Source: Pseudomonadota bacterium
Lineage (GTDB): Bacteria > Pseudomonadota > Gammaproteobacteria > Burkholderiales > Rhodocyclaceae
Length of the DNA: 64,000 nucleotides
Reading direction: 5' to 3'
Assembly (NCBI GenBank): GCA_029776255.1
Contig: JAKOTN010000109.1
Span: forward strand, 41,685-105,684
Under the pieces are notes generated by a model. That model was not told where the DNA came from and ran no database searches. It was given only the letters and a program-made list of their open reading frames with translations. The position numbers and the translations under genes are program-made. Within the stretch, counting starts at the first letter, position 1. The number at the start of each line of letters is the position of its first letter. This document shows positions 43,231-52,353 of the stretch, in pieces.

Positions 43231-45144
43231 ATGACGGCAGCAGTGGCAGACGCAGCGAAGGCGACCCAGCCGGTTTCCGCACCCGGCCGACTTCTGATGT
43301 CCGGTAACGACGCGGTGGCGCGGGCGGTATGGGAGGCCGGCGCGCGCGTGGCGGCGGCGTATCCCGGCACGCCGTCGACCGAGATTCTCGAGAACATCGC
43401 CACCTATCCGGATATCTACACCGAGTGGTCGGTCAATGAGAAGGTGTCGCTGGAAGTGGCCTTCGGCGCGGCGATGGCCGGGTCGCGGAGCTTCTGCGCG
43501 ATGAAGCACGTGGGAATGAATGTCGCCTCCGACGCGTTGATGACCATGACCCTGACCGGCGTCGCCGGTGGCCTGGTGATCGCCGTCGCCGACGATGTCG
43601 GGCTGTCGTCGTCGCAGAACGAGCAGGATTCGCGTTTCTGGGGTCGCTTCGCGCACCTGCCGGTGCTCGAACCCGCCGATTCGCAAGAGGCGCGCGATTT
43701 CACGCTCCACGCGTTCGAACTTTCCGAGCGCTTCCAGGCGCCGGTGATCCTGCGCATGACTACCCGCATCTGCCACGTCAAGGGGCTGGTTGCCGTTGGC
43801 GAGCGTCGCGAGCGCCCGGTGGAGGGCTTCACCAAGGATGTCGGCCGCTGGGTGATGGTGCCGACCGCCGCCGGTCGTCGCCTGCCGCTGATGTTCGAAC
43901 GCGAGAACCGGCTGCGCGCCGAGGCCGAGATTTCCCCGCTCAACATCGCCGAGGCCGGCGGCGACCGGCGGGTCGGGTTCATCGCCTCCGGCCCGGCCTA
44001 CATGCATGTGCGCGAGAGTTTCCCGGACGCGCCGGTGTTCAAGCTCGGCTTTTCCTACCCGCTGCCTTACGACAGCCTGCGTCGCTTCGCCAGCGACTGC
44101 GAGCGCGTGGTGGTGGTCGAGGAGGTCGAAGGGTTGATGGAAACCGAACTCAAGGCGCAAGGTTTCGTCGTCAGCGGCAAGGACATCCTGCCGCAATCCG
44201 GCGAACTGTCGCCGCAGGTGCTCAAGCCGGCGGTTGCCGGCCTGCTCGGCGAAACGCCGCCGGCGTCGGCGGCCGCCGTGCCGATGCCGGTTTTCCCGCG
44301 GCCACCGACGATGTGCGTCGCCTGCCCGCACCTGGGCGTCTATTACACCCTCTCGCAGTTGCGCAACGTCACCATCTCGGGCGACATCGGCTGCTACACG
44401 CTCGGCTTCGGCCACCCGTGGAACGCGCTCGACGCCTGCATTTCGATGGGCGCTTCGATGGGCATGGCCCTGGGTCTGGACAAGGGCCGTGCCGAGGGCG
44501 AAAAGGACAAGAAGATCGTTGCCGTGATCGGCGATTCCACCTTCCTGCACATGGGCATGCAAGGCCTGCTGGACATCGTCTATAACCGTGGCAACGTCAC
44601 CGTGCTGCTGCTCGACAACCGCGCCGTCGGCATGACCGGCGGTCAGGATAACCCGGGCAGCGGCCGCGACATTCACGGCGTCGAGGCGCCGCGTGTCGAT
44701 TTCGCCAGGCTGGTCAAGGCACTGGGCGTTCGCGAGGAGCGCGTGCATGAGGTCAATGCCTACGAACTGCCGGTGCTGCTGAAGACGCTGCGCGAGGAAA
44801 CCAAGATCCCGGAGCCGTCGGTGATCATCACCGGCCAGCCCTGCGTGCTGATCAAGGATTACCATCCGCTGAAGCCCTACACGGTGATCGAGGACAAATG
44901 CACCGGCTGCGGCAACTGTGTCGATGTCGGCTGCCCGGCGATTCACGTCACGCGTCGCGACCGCGTCAAGAAGGCCAGCGGCCGGGAGGTCGATCTCGCG
45001 TTCGTGCGCATCGAGAGCGCGGCCTGCACCGGCTGCGGACTCTGTCTGAAGCCCTGCGCGCCGGATGCGATCGTCCATGCCGACAGCGTGGCGATCCCGA
45101 TCAAGGTGGTGCGCAAGGACGCCGGGCAAACCGCCCGCTCCTGA
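43231..45144 (+). CDS. iorA: Indolepyruvate ferredoxin oxidoreductase, alpha subunit
   Basis: 637 residues. It oxidises aryl pyruvates (indole-, phenyl-, hydroxyphenyl-pyruvate) to aryl-acetyl-CoA, passing electrons to ferredoxin. Pyrimidine-binding half: AAYPGTPSTEILENIATYPD and EWSVNEKVSLEVAFGAAMAG. TPP-binding half: GDIGCYTLGFGHPWNALDAC and VAVIGDSTFLHMGMQGLLD...LLDNRAVGMTG. The C-terminus holds two [4Fe-4S] clusters: CTGCGNCVDVGCP and CTGCGLCLKPCAP. The start is ATG 43231 with AGGAGA 4 nt upstream; longer upstream reading frames are not conserved-looking. iorB follows after 84 nt. With a nearby paaK-type ligase this fits aromatic amino acid breakdown. Confidence 0.96.
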   Translation: MTAAVADAAKATQPVSAPGRLLMSGNDAVARAVWEAGARVAAAYPGTPSTEILENIATYPDIYTEWSVNEKVSLEVAFGAAMAGSRSFCAMKHVGMNVASDALMTMTLTGVAGGLVIAVADDVGLSSSQNEQDSRFWGRFAHLPVLEPADSQEARDFTLHAFELSERFQAPVILRMTTRICHVKGLVAVGERRERPVEGFTKDVGRWVMVPTAAGRRLPLMFERENRLRAEAEISPLNIAEAGGDRRVGFIASGPAYMHVRESFPDAPVFKLGFSYPLPYDSLRRFASDCERVVVVEEVEGLMETELKAQGFVVSGKDILPQSGELSPQVLKPAVAGLLGETPPASAAAVPMPVFPRPPTMCVACPHLGVYYTLSQLRNVTISGDIGCYTLGFGHPWNALDACISMGASMGMALGLDKGRAEGEKDKKIVAVIGDSTFLHMGMQGLLDIVYNRGNVTVLLLDNRAVGMTGGQDNPGSGRDIHGVEAPRVDFARLVKALGVREERVHEVNAYELPVLLKTLREETKIPEPSVIITGQPCVLIKDYHPLKPYTVIEDKCTGCGNCVDVGCPAIHVTRRDRVKKASGREVDLAFVRIESAACTGCGLCLKPCAPDAIVHADSVAIPIKVVRKDAGQTARS

Positions 45145-45228
45145 GCGGCCGACCGACCCGCAAGACGGGGCCCGGCCGGTCGCCGCGCCGTTTTACCGCT
45201 GCTGAAAGGTTCGAAAGGATTCAAATCG

Positions 45229-45873
45229 ATGTCTGAAACACGCACGTTCGCCACCACCAATATTCTCGTCGTCGGCACCGGCGGCCAGGGGGTGATGACC
45301 GCCACCGAAATTCTCGCCGAGGCGGCGATCGCCCTCGGTCACGACGTCAAGAAAACCGAGGTTGCCGGCATGGCGCAGCGCGGCGGCGTGGTGTCGTCGC
45401 ACCTGCGTTTCGGCCAACGCGTGTTGTCGCCGCAGATCACGCCGGGTTCGGCCGACGTGCTGCTCGGTTTCGAGGCCGCCGAGGCGATGCGCTGGCGGCA
45501 CATGCTGCGGCCCGACGGCCTGGTGCTGATGAACACCGGCCGGCTGGTGCCGCCGGTGGTCGACCTCGGCCTGTTCGACTACCCGGCCGACCCGGTGGCC
45601 GCGATGCGCGCCGCCGGCACGCACGTCGTCTCCTTCGACGCCTCGGCCATCGCCGAGGCGCTGGGCAATTTCAGGCTCGGCAACACGGTGATGCTCGGCG
45701 CCATTTCCGACCATCTGCCCTTTCCGGCCGAAGTGCTCGAACGCTGCATTCTCAAGCGTTTCGCCAGCAAAAAGGCGGAACTGGTCGAACTCAACCGGCA
45801 GGCGTTCGCCGCCGGGCGCCGGGCGGCGGAAGACGCCGAGCACGCGGCGCAAGCCGAGGTCGGCTTGGTCTGA
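45229..45873 (+). CDS. iorB: Indolepyruvate ferredoxin oxidoreductase, beta subunit
   Basis: 214 residues, the pyruvate:ferredoxin oxidoreductase gamma-type subunit. NILVVGTGGQGVMTATEILA is the Gly-rich opening, KKTEVAGMAQRGGVVSSHLR the conserved central motif, and LGNTVMLGAISDHLPFP a family-typical segment. It pairs with IorA encoded 84 nt upstream; AAAGGA precedes the ATG. Acts in the cytoplasm. No unusual features. Confidence 0.96.
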   Translation: MSETRTFATTNILVVGTGGQGVMTATEILAEAAIALGHDVKKTEVAGMAQRGGVVSSHLRFGQRVLSPQITPGSADVLLGFEAAEAMRWRHMLRPDGLVLMNTGRLVPPVVDLGLFDYPADPVAAMRAAGTHVVSFDASAIAEALGNFRLGNTVMLGAISDHLPFPAEVLERCILKRFASKKAELVELNRQAFAAGRRAAEDAEHAAQAEVGLV

Positions 45874-45936
45874 TCCGAGGCGGGTTCGAGGCGGGTTCGA
45901 TTAGGCCCCGGCCCGATTGGCGCGGGAAATCTGCGC

Positions 45937-45942
45937 TAGAAT
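45937..45942 (+). promoter_or_regulatory. Possible -10 element of the folD operon
   Basis: GCTAGAAT, TAGAAT matching 5 of 6 of the -10 consensus, lies 66 nt before the folD ATG in the only gap upstream of folD-purE-purK-sua5. The -35 at the right distance (CGATTG) is weak. Confidence 0.35.
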
Positions 45943-46007
45943 CGCGGCCTTGACGCCGGTGGCCGGCCAAGCGGCGGCGACCTTCCCGCACTTCAGGAAA
46001 ATTCACG

Positions 46008-46862
46008 ATGACGGCAAAAATCCTCGACGGCAACGCGTTGGCCCAGAAGCTGCGCGCCGATTTCAAGACGCGCGCCACGGTGCTGACCGCGCAGGGCATG
46101 CGCCCCGGTCTGGCGGTGATTCTGGTCGGCGACGACCCGGCTTCGCAGGTCTATGTGCGCAACAAGGTCAACGCCTGTTTGCAGGCGGGCATCCACTCGG
46201 AAAAGATCGGCTATCCGCCCGACGTGGATCAGCGGACGGTGCTCGACAAGATCGCCGAACTCAACGCCGATCCGCGAATCCACGGCATTCTGGTGCAACT
46301 GCCCTTGCCCCGGCATTTCGACAGCGACGCGGTGCTGGAGGCGATTTCGCCGACCAAGGATGTGGACGGCTTTCACGCCGAGAACGTCGGCGCCTTGATG
46401 CAGGGCAATCCGCGCTTCATTCCCTGCACGCCGTATGGCGTGATGAAATTCTTCGCCGACGCCGGCATTGAACTGAAGGGCAAGGAGGCGGTGGTTCTCG
46501 GCCGCTCGAACATCGTCGGCAAACCGATGGCCATGCTCCTGATGCAAGCCAGCGCCACGGTGACCGTCTGCCACTCGCAAACCCGCGATCTGGCCTTCCA
46601 CACCCGGCGCGCCGATATTCTGGTCGCCGCGCTCGGCAAGGCGAAATTCGTCACCGCCGAGATGGTCAAGCCGGGCGCGGTGGTCATCGATGTCGGCATC
46701 AACCGCCTGCCGGACGGCAAGCTGTGCGGCGATGTCGATTTCGGGCCGGTCAGCGAAATCGCCGCCGCCATCACCCCGGTTCCCGGCGGCGTCGGGCCGA
46801 TGACCATCACCATGCTGCTGGCCAACACCCTCGAAGCCGCCGAGCGAGAGGCGGGCCGATGA
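46008..46862 (+). CDS. folD: Bifunctional methylene-THF dehydrogenase / methenyl-THF cyclohydrolase
   Basis: 284 residues, the normal length. It interconverts 5,10-methylene-, methenyl- and 10-formyl-tetrahydrofolate with NADP+. Motifs: [34 protein letters not shown] with the catalytic Lys, [27 protein letters not shown], and the nucleotide-binding [17 protein letters not shown]-terminal [15 protein letters not shown] is the FolD signature. It supplies formyl-THF for purine synthesis, matching purE and purK downstream; its stop overlaps the purE start (ATGA). Confidence 0.97.
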   Translation: MTAKILDGNALAQKLRADFKTRATVLTAQGMRPGLAVILVGDDPASQVYVRNKVNACLQAGIHSEKIGYPPDVDQRTVLDKIAELNADPRIHGILVQLPLPRHFDSDAVLEAISPTKDVDGFHAENVGALMQGNPRFIPCTPYGVMKFFADAGIELKGKEAVVLGRSNIVGKPMAMLLMQASATVTVCHSQTRDLAFHTRRADILVAALGKAKFVTAEMVKPGAVVIDVGINRLPDGKLCGDVDFGPVSEIAAAITPVPGGVGPMTITMLLANTLEAAEREAGR

Positions 46863-47365
46863 ACGCGCCGACGACACCCGCGCCGCGGGTCGGGGTGGTC
46901 ATGGGCTCCGATTCCGACTGGCCGACCATGCGGGCGGCGGCGGCGGTGCTCAAGGAATTCGAGGTGCCGTTCGAAGCGCGCGTCGTCTCGGCGCACCGCA
47001 CGCCCGATCTGCTCTTCGACTACGCCGAAACCGCCGGTCCCCGCGGACTGCGGGCGATCATCGCCGGCGCCGGCGGCGCGGCCCATCTGCCGGGCATGCT
47101 CGCCGCCAAGACCACCGTGCCGGTTCTCGGCGTGCCGGTGCAGTCGAAAGCGCTTTCCGGCCAGGATTCGCTGCTCTCCATCGTGCAGATGCCGAAGGGC
47201 GTTCCCGTCGCCACCTTCGCCATCGGCGAGGCCGGCGCGGCCAATGCCGCCTTGTTCGCCGTCGCGATGCTGGCCGGCGACGATCCCGCGCTGGCCCGGC
47301 GGCTGGCCGAATTCCGGCGCGCGCAGACCGCGAAAGTGCTGGCGCTGACGCTGCCGGCATCATGA
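46859..47365 (+). CDS. purE: N5-carboxyaminoimidazole ribonucleotide mutase
   Basis: 168 residues. Class I PurE converts N5-CAIR to CAIR in purine synthesis. Motifs: [67 protein letters not shown] and [13 protein letters not shown]. The start overlaps the folD stop by 4 nt. It works with PurK, encoded 34 nt downstream, which makes its substrate. Confidence 0.97.
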   Translation: MNAPTTPAPRVGVVMGSDSDWPTMRAAAAVLKEFEVPFEARVVSAHRTPDLLFDYAETAGPRGLRAIIAGAGGAAHLPGMLAAKTTVPVLGVPVQSKALSGQDSLLSIVQMPKGVPVATFAIGEAGAANAALFAVAMLAGDDPALARRLAEFRRAQTAKVLALTLPAS

Positions 47366-47399
47366 ACCGCGCCACCGCCCGTCATCGCTCGTCCGTCCG

Positions 47400-48560
47400 A
47401 TGATTCTCCCCCCCGCCACTCTCGGCATGCTCGGCGGTGGCCAGCTCGGCCGCTTCTTCGTCGCCGCCGCGCATGAAATGGGCTATCGGGTGTGGGTGCT
47501 CGATCCCGACCCGCACAGCCCCGCCGGTTCGATCGCCGATCGGCAGTTGATCGCCGCCTACGACGATTACGCCGCGCTCGACCAACTGGCGCAGGGCTGC
47601 GCCGCGATCACCACCGAATTCGAGAACGTTCCCGCCGGCACGCTCGATTATCTCGACAAGTTCACCGTCGTCCGCCCGTCGGCAACTGCGGTCGGCGTAT
47701 GCCAGAACCGCATCGCCGAAAAGAACTTTCTGCGCGACAACGGTCTGCCGCACGCCGCTTATGTCGAGGTGCACGGCGAACAGGATGTGCGCGCGGCGCC
47801 CGACAGCCTGTTCCCCGGCATTCTGAAAGTCGCCCGTTTCGGCTACGACGGCAAGGGCCAGGCGGTGGTCGCCGATCGCGAGGCGGCGCTGGCCGCCTTC
47901 CTGCATTTCAAGAGCGAAAGTTGCGTGCTCGAACAACGCCTGCCGCTCGACGGCGAAGTGTCGGTGGTGCTGGCGCGCGGCGAGGACGGCGCGCGGCGGA
48001 GCTTTCCGACCGCCGAAAACAGTCACCGCAAGGGCATCCTCGACGTGTCGCTGGTTCCGGCGCGGGTGCCGCCGGCGCTGCGCGAACACGCGGCGGATCT
48101 CGCCGGCGCCATCGCCGAGCGTCTCGGCTACGTCGGCACCCTGGCCGTGGAGTTTTTCGTCGTCGACGGCCGCCTGCTGATCAATGAAATGGCGCCGCGC
48201 CCGCACAACAGCGGCCACTACACGCTCGACGCCTGCGTCGGCAGCCAGTACGAACAGCAGGTGCGCGCGCTGTGCGGCCTGCCGCTGGGCGAAACGCGCG
48301 CCCACTCGGCGGCGGCGATGGTCAATCTGCTCGGCGACCTGTGGTACGAAAATACCGCCGGCGGGCCGCGCTACCGCGAACCGGACTGGTCGGCCCTGCA
48401 CGCCGTTCCCGGGCTGAAACTGCATCTCTACGGCAAGCATCACGCCCGGCCCGGTCGCAAGATGGGGCATTTCACCGTCATCGACCCCGACCCCGAGCGC
48501 GCCCGCCAACGCGCCATGGCGGCGCGCGCCGCCATCGGCATCGTCGATGCCGCCCACTGA
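47400..48560 (+). CDS. purK: 5-(carboxyamino)imidazole ribonucleotide synthase
   Basis: 386 residues, ATP-grasp enzyme making N5-CAIR from AIR, bicarbonate and ATP. Motifs: TLGMLGGGQLGRFFVAAA, TEFENVPAGTLDYL, KVARFGYDGKGQAVV (ATP-binding loop), EFFVVDGRLLINEMAPRPHN-SGHYT and the C-terminal LYGKHHARPGRKMGHFTV. Its last 14 nt overlap the Sua5 gene in another frame. ATG at 47400 follows a 34-nt gap after purE. Confidence 0.97.
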   Translation: MILPPATLGMLGGGQLGRFFVAAAHEMGYRVWVLDPDPHSPAGSIADRQLIAAYDDYAALDQLAQGCAAITTEFENVPAGTLDYLDKFTVVRPSATAVGVCQNRIAEKNFLRDNGLPHAAYVEVHGEQDVRAAPDSLFPGILKVARFGYDGKGQAVVADREAALAAFLHFKSESCVLEQRLPLDGEVSVVLARGEDGARRSFPTAENSHRKGILDVSLVPARVPPALREHAADLAGAIAERLGYVGTLAVEFFVVDGRLLINEMAPRPHNSGHYTLDACVGSQYEQQVRALCGLPLGETRAHSAAAMVNLLGDLWYENTAGGPRYREPDWSALHAVPGLKLHLYGKHHARPGRKMGHFTVIDPDPERARQRAMAARAAIGIVDAAH

Positions 48561-49584
48561 GCCGACGTCCGGGCCGCTCGCCCGCGCCGTCGCCCTGCTG
48601 AACGAGGGCGCGCTGGTCGCCTTTCCCACCGAAACGGTTTACGGCCTGGGCGCCGATGCCGCCAATCCCGCCGCCGTCGGACGGATTTTTGCCGCCAAGG
48701 GCCGGCCCGCCGACCATCCGCTGATCGTTCATCTGGCCGGCGGCGACTACCTCGACCGCTGGGCGCGGGACATTCCGGCGCTGGCCTGGGAACTGGCCGA
48801 GGCGTTCTGGCCGGGTCCGCTGACGCTGATTCTCAAACGCCACCCGCGCGTGCCGACCGCCGTTACCGGCGGCCAGGACACCGTCGGACTGCGCGTGCCG
48901 GCGCACCCGCTGGCGCTCGCCCTGCTGCGCGCCCACGCCGCCGCCGGCGGCGGTGTCGGCGGCATGAGCGGCATCGCCGCCCCGTCGGCCAACCGCTTCG
49001 GCCGCATCAGCCCCACCGAGGCCGCGCACGTGCGCGAGGAACTCGGCGACGCCGTGTCATTGATCCTCGACGGCGGCCGTTGCCAGGTCGGCATCGAGTC
49101 GACCATTCTCGACCTGAGCGCCGGCAAGGGCTTTCCACCCCGCGTGCTGCGCCCCGGACACGTCAGCCCGGAACGAATCGCCGACGTCGCCGGTGTCCTG
49201 CCGGAAATCGTCGCCCGGCCACGCGCCGCCGACGCGCCGCGCGTTTCCGGCTCGCTGGACGCGCATTACGCCCCGACGACACCGCTGCGGCTGGCGGCCG
49301 GCAAACACCTTGATCAGCTCATCGACACCTTGCACGCCGCCGGCCGTCGCTGCGCGGTGCTGTGTCGGTCGGCACCCGCCCGCGCCGAGAGCGCGCATGC
49401 CCTCCGGCGCCTGCCGGACACCCCCGCCGCCTATGCCAGTGCCCTCTACGCCACCTTGCGCGAGCTCGACCACTGCGGCGCCGAGGTGATCGTCGTCGAA
49501 GCCCTGCCGGCAACGCCGGCCTGGGCGGCGGTCGCCGATCGTCTCCGACGCGCCGCTTGCGGCGCCGGCCAGTCGGCGGGATGA
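48547..49584 (+). CDS. L-threonylcarbamoyladenylate synthase (Sua5/YciO/YrdC family, long form)
   Basis: 345 residues, the long Sua5 form: an N-terminal YrdC domain (about 10-195) plus a C-terminal Sua5 domain. It makes threonylcarbamoyl-AMP for the t6A37 tRNA modification. Motifs: GALVAFPTETVYGLGADA, FAAKGRPADHPLIVHLA (K/R-x-DHPL substrate motif), LRVPAHPLALALL, GIAAPSANRFGRISPTEAAH and SGSLDAHYAPTTPLRL linking to the Sua5 domain. The start lies inside the purK 3' end (14-nt overlap), so expression is tied to the purine genes. Confidence 0.92.
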   Translation: MPPTEPTSGPLARAVALLNEGALVAFPTETVYGLGADAANPAAVGRIFAAKGRPADHPLIVHLAGGDYLDRWARDIPALAWELAEAFWPGPLTLILKRHPRVPTAVTGGQDTVGLRVPAHPLALALLRAHAAAGGGVGGMSGIAAPSANRFGRISPTEAAHVREELGDAVSLILDGGRCQVGIESTILDLSAGKGFPPRVLRPGHVSPERIADVAGVLPEIVARPRAADAPRVSGSLDAHYAPTTPLRLAAGKHLDQLIDTLHAAGRRCAVLCRSAPARAESAHALRRLPDTPAAYASALYATLRELDHCGAEVIVVEALPATPAWAAVADRLRRAACGAGQSAG

Positions 49585-49588
49585 ACAC

Positions 49589-50494
49589 TTAGCCGGTTCG
49601 GCTCGACTCGCGGCTCTCGTCGCCCGGCCAGCGGATGGCCAGGGAAAGCCCCGAGGCGCCGATGATCAGCATGCCGACGGTGGTCGCCAGATCCGGTAAT
49701 TGCGCGAAAATCAGCCAGCCGAGCAGGGTTGCCCAGACCAGTTGCATGTACAGCAGCGGCGACAGCAGTGAGGCCGGCGTTTCGCGGAAGGCGCGGATCA
49801 GCAGGAAGTGGCCGACGCCGCCGTAGAGGCCGAGCGAGACGATCAACAGACTTTGCAGCGGTGTCGGCAGGCGCCCGTCCCAGGCGAAGGGCAAGACCGG
49901 CAGCATGGCCAGGGTACCGACCAGCGCGGTGTGGAACAGCAGGCGCAACAGCGGTTCGGTGGCGGCGAGCTTGCGGGTCAGCAACTGGTAGCCGGCGTAG
50001 CACAACGCCGCGCCCAGGGCGCAGGCGACACCGTCGCCGGCGAGCGAGCCGCCGGGGCGGACGATCAGCAGCACGCCGGCGAAACCGGCGACGGTGGCCA
50101 GCCAGGCGCGCGGGCGCACCCGTTCGCCGAGCAACGGACCGGCGAGAATCGCCACCAGCAGGGGGGCGATGAAGACCAGCGCTGTCGTTTCGGCGAGCGG
50201 CAAGGTGCGCAACGCCAGTTGTCCGAGCAGGGTGACGCCGACCAGCAGCAGTCCGCGCAGCACCATCAATCCCGGCCGGCGGGTGACGACGATGTCGCGG
50301 CCGCTGCTCGGCGCCACGGTCACCAGCATGATCAGCAAATGCACCAGATAGCGCCCCCAGACCATCAGCGGTACCGCCAGAAAGGCGGTGAGGTGTTTGG
50401 CGGTGGCGTCGAGCGCGGCGAAGAGCAGCATCGCCAGCAGGCAGGGCAGCACGCCGGCCAGCGGTAGCGGCGCGCCGCCGCGTTTATCCGGCAC
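49589..50494 (-). CDS. EamA/DMT-family transporter
   Basis: 301 residues with about ten hydrophobic segments arranged as two EamA repeats, e.g. AGVLPCLLAMLLFAALDATA, GLLLVGVTLLGQLALRTLPL, AFIAPLLVAILAGPLLGERV-type segment 'ALVFIAPLLVAILAGPLLGE' and the second repeat's SLLSPLLYMQLVWATLLGWL. Inner-membrane drug/metabolite exporter; the substrate cannot be told from sequence. Its 5' end overlaps the 3' end of nnrD by 11 nt, so the two are co-transcribed. It converges on the Sua5 gene with 4 nt between. Confidence 0.92.
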   Translation of the reverse strand: MPDKRGGAPLPLAGVLPCLLAMLLFAALDATAKHLTAFLAVPLMVWGRYLVHLLIMLVTVAPSSGRDIVVTRRPGLMVLRGLLLVGVTLLGQLALRTLPLAETTALVFIAPLLVAILAGPLLGERVRPRAWLATVAGFAGVLLIVRPGGSLAGDGVACALGAALCYAGYQLLTRKLAATEPLLRLLFHTALVGTLAMLPVLPFAWDGRLPTPLQSLLIVSLGLYGGVGHFLLIRAFRETPASLLSPLLYMQLVWATLLGWLIFAQLPDLATTVGMLIIGASGLSLAIRWPGDESRESSRTG

Positions 50495-51989
50495 GGGCGG
50501 CGATCCAGCGGTTGAAACAGGCGCGCGCGCTGTCGATCAGTTCACCGGCGGTCAATCCGAGCGGCCCGATGCCGGCGGCGACGCGCTCGTCGGCGGCGGC
50601 GCCATGCACGTGCACCGCCGCCAGCAAGGCGTCGAGTGCCGGCCAGCCTTGCGCCAGCAGGGCGACGGCGAAGCCGCTGAGCACATCGCCGGTGCCGGCG
50701 GTGGCCAGGCCGGGATTGCCGGTGGTGTTTACGAACCAGCGGCCATCATGGGTGGCGACGATGCTGCCGCAGCCTTTGAGCACCACCGTCGCGCGATGGC
50801 GTTCGGCCAGTCGCAACGCGGCGGCGGCGCGGTCGGCCTGGACGTCGCCGGTGTCGCCGCCGAGCAGCCGGGCGGCTTCCGCCGGATGCGGCGTCAGCAG
50901 CGTTGGCGCTTCGCGGGCGAGCACCGCCTGCTGTAGACGCGGCGCACCGGCCAGCAGATTGAGCGCGTCGGCGTCGAGCAGCAGCGGGATATCCAGCGCG
51001 CAGGCGCGTTCGAGCAGCGCCAGCGCGGATTCGCCGACGCCCAGGCCCGGGCCGCAGGCCAGCGCGTCGAGGCCGGCGGCGAGCAGTGCCTCCGGGCGGC
51101 GCCGCATCAATTCCGGCTGGAGAGGGTCGAAGGCCGGCGCCCGGTCGTCGAGCAGTCCGAGGTAGACGCGGCCGCTGCCGAGCTTGAGCGCCGCCCGCCC
51201 GGCCAGGAACGCCGCGCCGACCATGCTGTCGGCGCCGCCGAGAATGCCGGCGCTGCCGTGGCTGCCCTTGTGGCTGTTGCGCGCGCGCGGCCGCAAGCAG
51301 TCGGCGAACAAGGCTTGCGCCACCGTGCGCGCCGTCGGCCGCACCAGACGCTCGGCGGCGAGTTCGAGCGGGGCGATCGACAATTGCCCGCAGTGTTCCG
51401 GCCCGTCGCCGGTGTGCAGTCCCGGTTTGCTGGCGATGAAGGTGATGGTGTGGCTGGCGCGAATGCTGGTGCCGCGGAGTTGGCCGGTGTCGGCGTCGAG
51501 GCCGCTAGGACAATCGAGCGCCAGCAGCGGGCAATGGTCGCGCGCCGCCAGGGCGTTGGCGGCCAGCACCAGCTCGCCGTGGCGACCGCCGATCGGCCGT
51601 TGCAAGCCGATACCGAACAATCCGTCGACGATCAATCCCCAGCACGGGCCGCTGGGAATGCAATCGAGGACATGGCCGCCGTCGTCGATGAAGCGTTTGT
51701 GGGCCGCCGCCGCGTCCTTTGGCAGACGGCCGACTTCGCCGGCGAAGACCAGATGGACGTCGAAGCGGCGCTCGCGCAGATGGCGGGCGGCGACGAAGGC
51801 GTCGCCGCCGTTGTTGCCCGGTCCGGCGAGGATCAGCAGCGAGGCGCCATGCACGCGACAGAGCGAGGTGGCCAGATCGGCGGCCGCCAGCCCGGCCCGC
51901 TGCATCAGGGGCTGGGTGGCGGCAAGGGTTTCGATGGTGCGCAGTTCAGCGGCGCGATAGAGCGCCAGCGAGCGGGTGGCTGTTCTCAT
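50484..51989 (-). CDS. nnrD: Bifunctional NAD(P)HX epimerase/dehydratase
   Basis: 501 residues. The N-terminal half is the YjeF_N/NnrE epimerase (ILAGPGNNGGDAFVAARHLR, DGLFGIGLQRPIGG, LALDCPSGLDADTG). The C-terminal half is the ribokinase-like ADP-dependent dehydratase (SHKGSHGSAGILGGADSMVG, ALACGPGLGVGE, LLTPHPAEAARLLGGDTGDV, NPGLATAGTGDVLSGFAVAL). It repairs damaged hydrated NADH/NADPH. Fused forms of this size are normal. ATG at 51987-51989. Confidence 0.96.
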   Translation of the reverse strand: MRTATRSLALYRAAELRTIETLAATQPLMQRAGLAAADLATSLCRVHGASLLILAGPGNNGGDAFVAARHLRERRFDVHLVFAGEVGRLPKDAAAAHKRFIDDGGHVLDCIPSGPCWGLIVDGLFGIGLQRPIGGRHGELVLAANALAARDHCPLLALDCPSGLDADTGQLRGTSIRASHTITFIASKPGLHTGDGPEHCGQLSIAPLELAAERLVRPTARTVAQALFADCLRPRARNSHKGSHGSAGILGGADSMVGAAFLAGRAALKLGSGRVYLGLLDDRAPAFDPLQPELMRRRPEALLAAGLDALACGPGLGVGESALALLERACALDIPLLLDADALNLLAGAPRLQQAVLAREAPTLLTPHPAEAARLLGGDTGDVQADRAAAALRLAERHRATVVLKGCGSIVATHDGRWFVNTTGNPGLATAGTGDVLSGFAVALLAQGWPALDALLAAVHVHGAAADERVAAGIGPLGLTAGELIDSARACFNRWIAARAG

Positions 51990-52353
51990 GATCGGAGTCG
52001 ACCCCTGGGTGGAACGGCAAGTGGAGCGAAGGGTGCCAATGGCACGAAAATTCGCCGGGAGGCGCGTGCCGTGCGGCGGCGGAGGCCGACGGGGTCGCCG
52101 ACGCCCCGCGCATGGCCACCGGGCGGTGGCGAGGCGGGAGTGCCCGAATGGACAGGTGTCGGTGTCACGGCGGTTTTCACGGCGGCGCTTTCACGAACGG
52201 TGACGACGGGACGCGTGGGTCGATTCTAATCCACTGGCGCCGTTGTCGGCAGCCGGCCGGGGCCGGCGTATGCGTCGCCTCGGCTATAATCGCGCTGTTT
52301 CTTTCCCGCTGTTCCCGCAACGCAGCTCGTGCTGCCCTTCTTTGCCGCGCGCC
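51990..52353 (+). other. 364-bp divergent intergenic region between nnrD and purL
   Basis: Holds the divergent promoters for nnrD (minus) and purL (plus). The only clear element is a TATAAT at 52285-52290. The purL reading frame stays open upstream to 52243, but the sequence there is not PurL-like. No RNA gene or riboswitch fold was evident. Confidence 0.5.
52285..52290 (+). promoter_or_regulatory. Candidate purL -10 box
   Basis: Perfect TATAAT in GGCTATAATCGC, about 64 nt before the purL ATG. No good -35 lies 16-18 nt upstream (that stretch is GC-rich), so an activator may be needed, or recognition may rely mainly on the -10 box. Confidence 0.45.

Noticed and set aside
43108..45129. Long minus-strand frame opposite iorA
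   Set aside because: Shadow of iorA; no known protein motifs.
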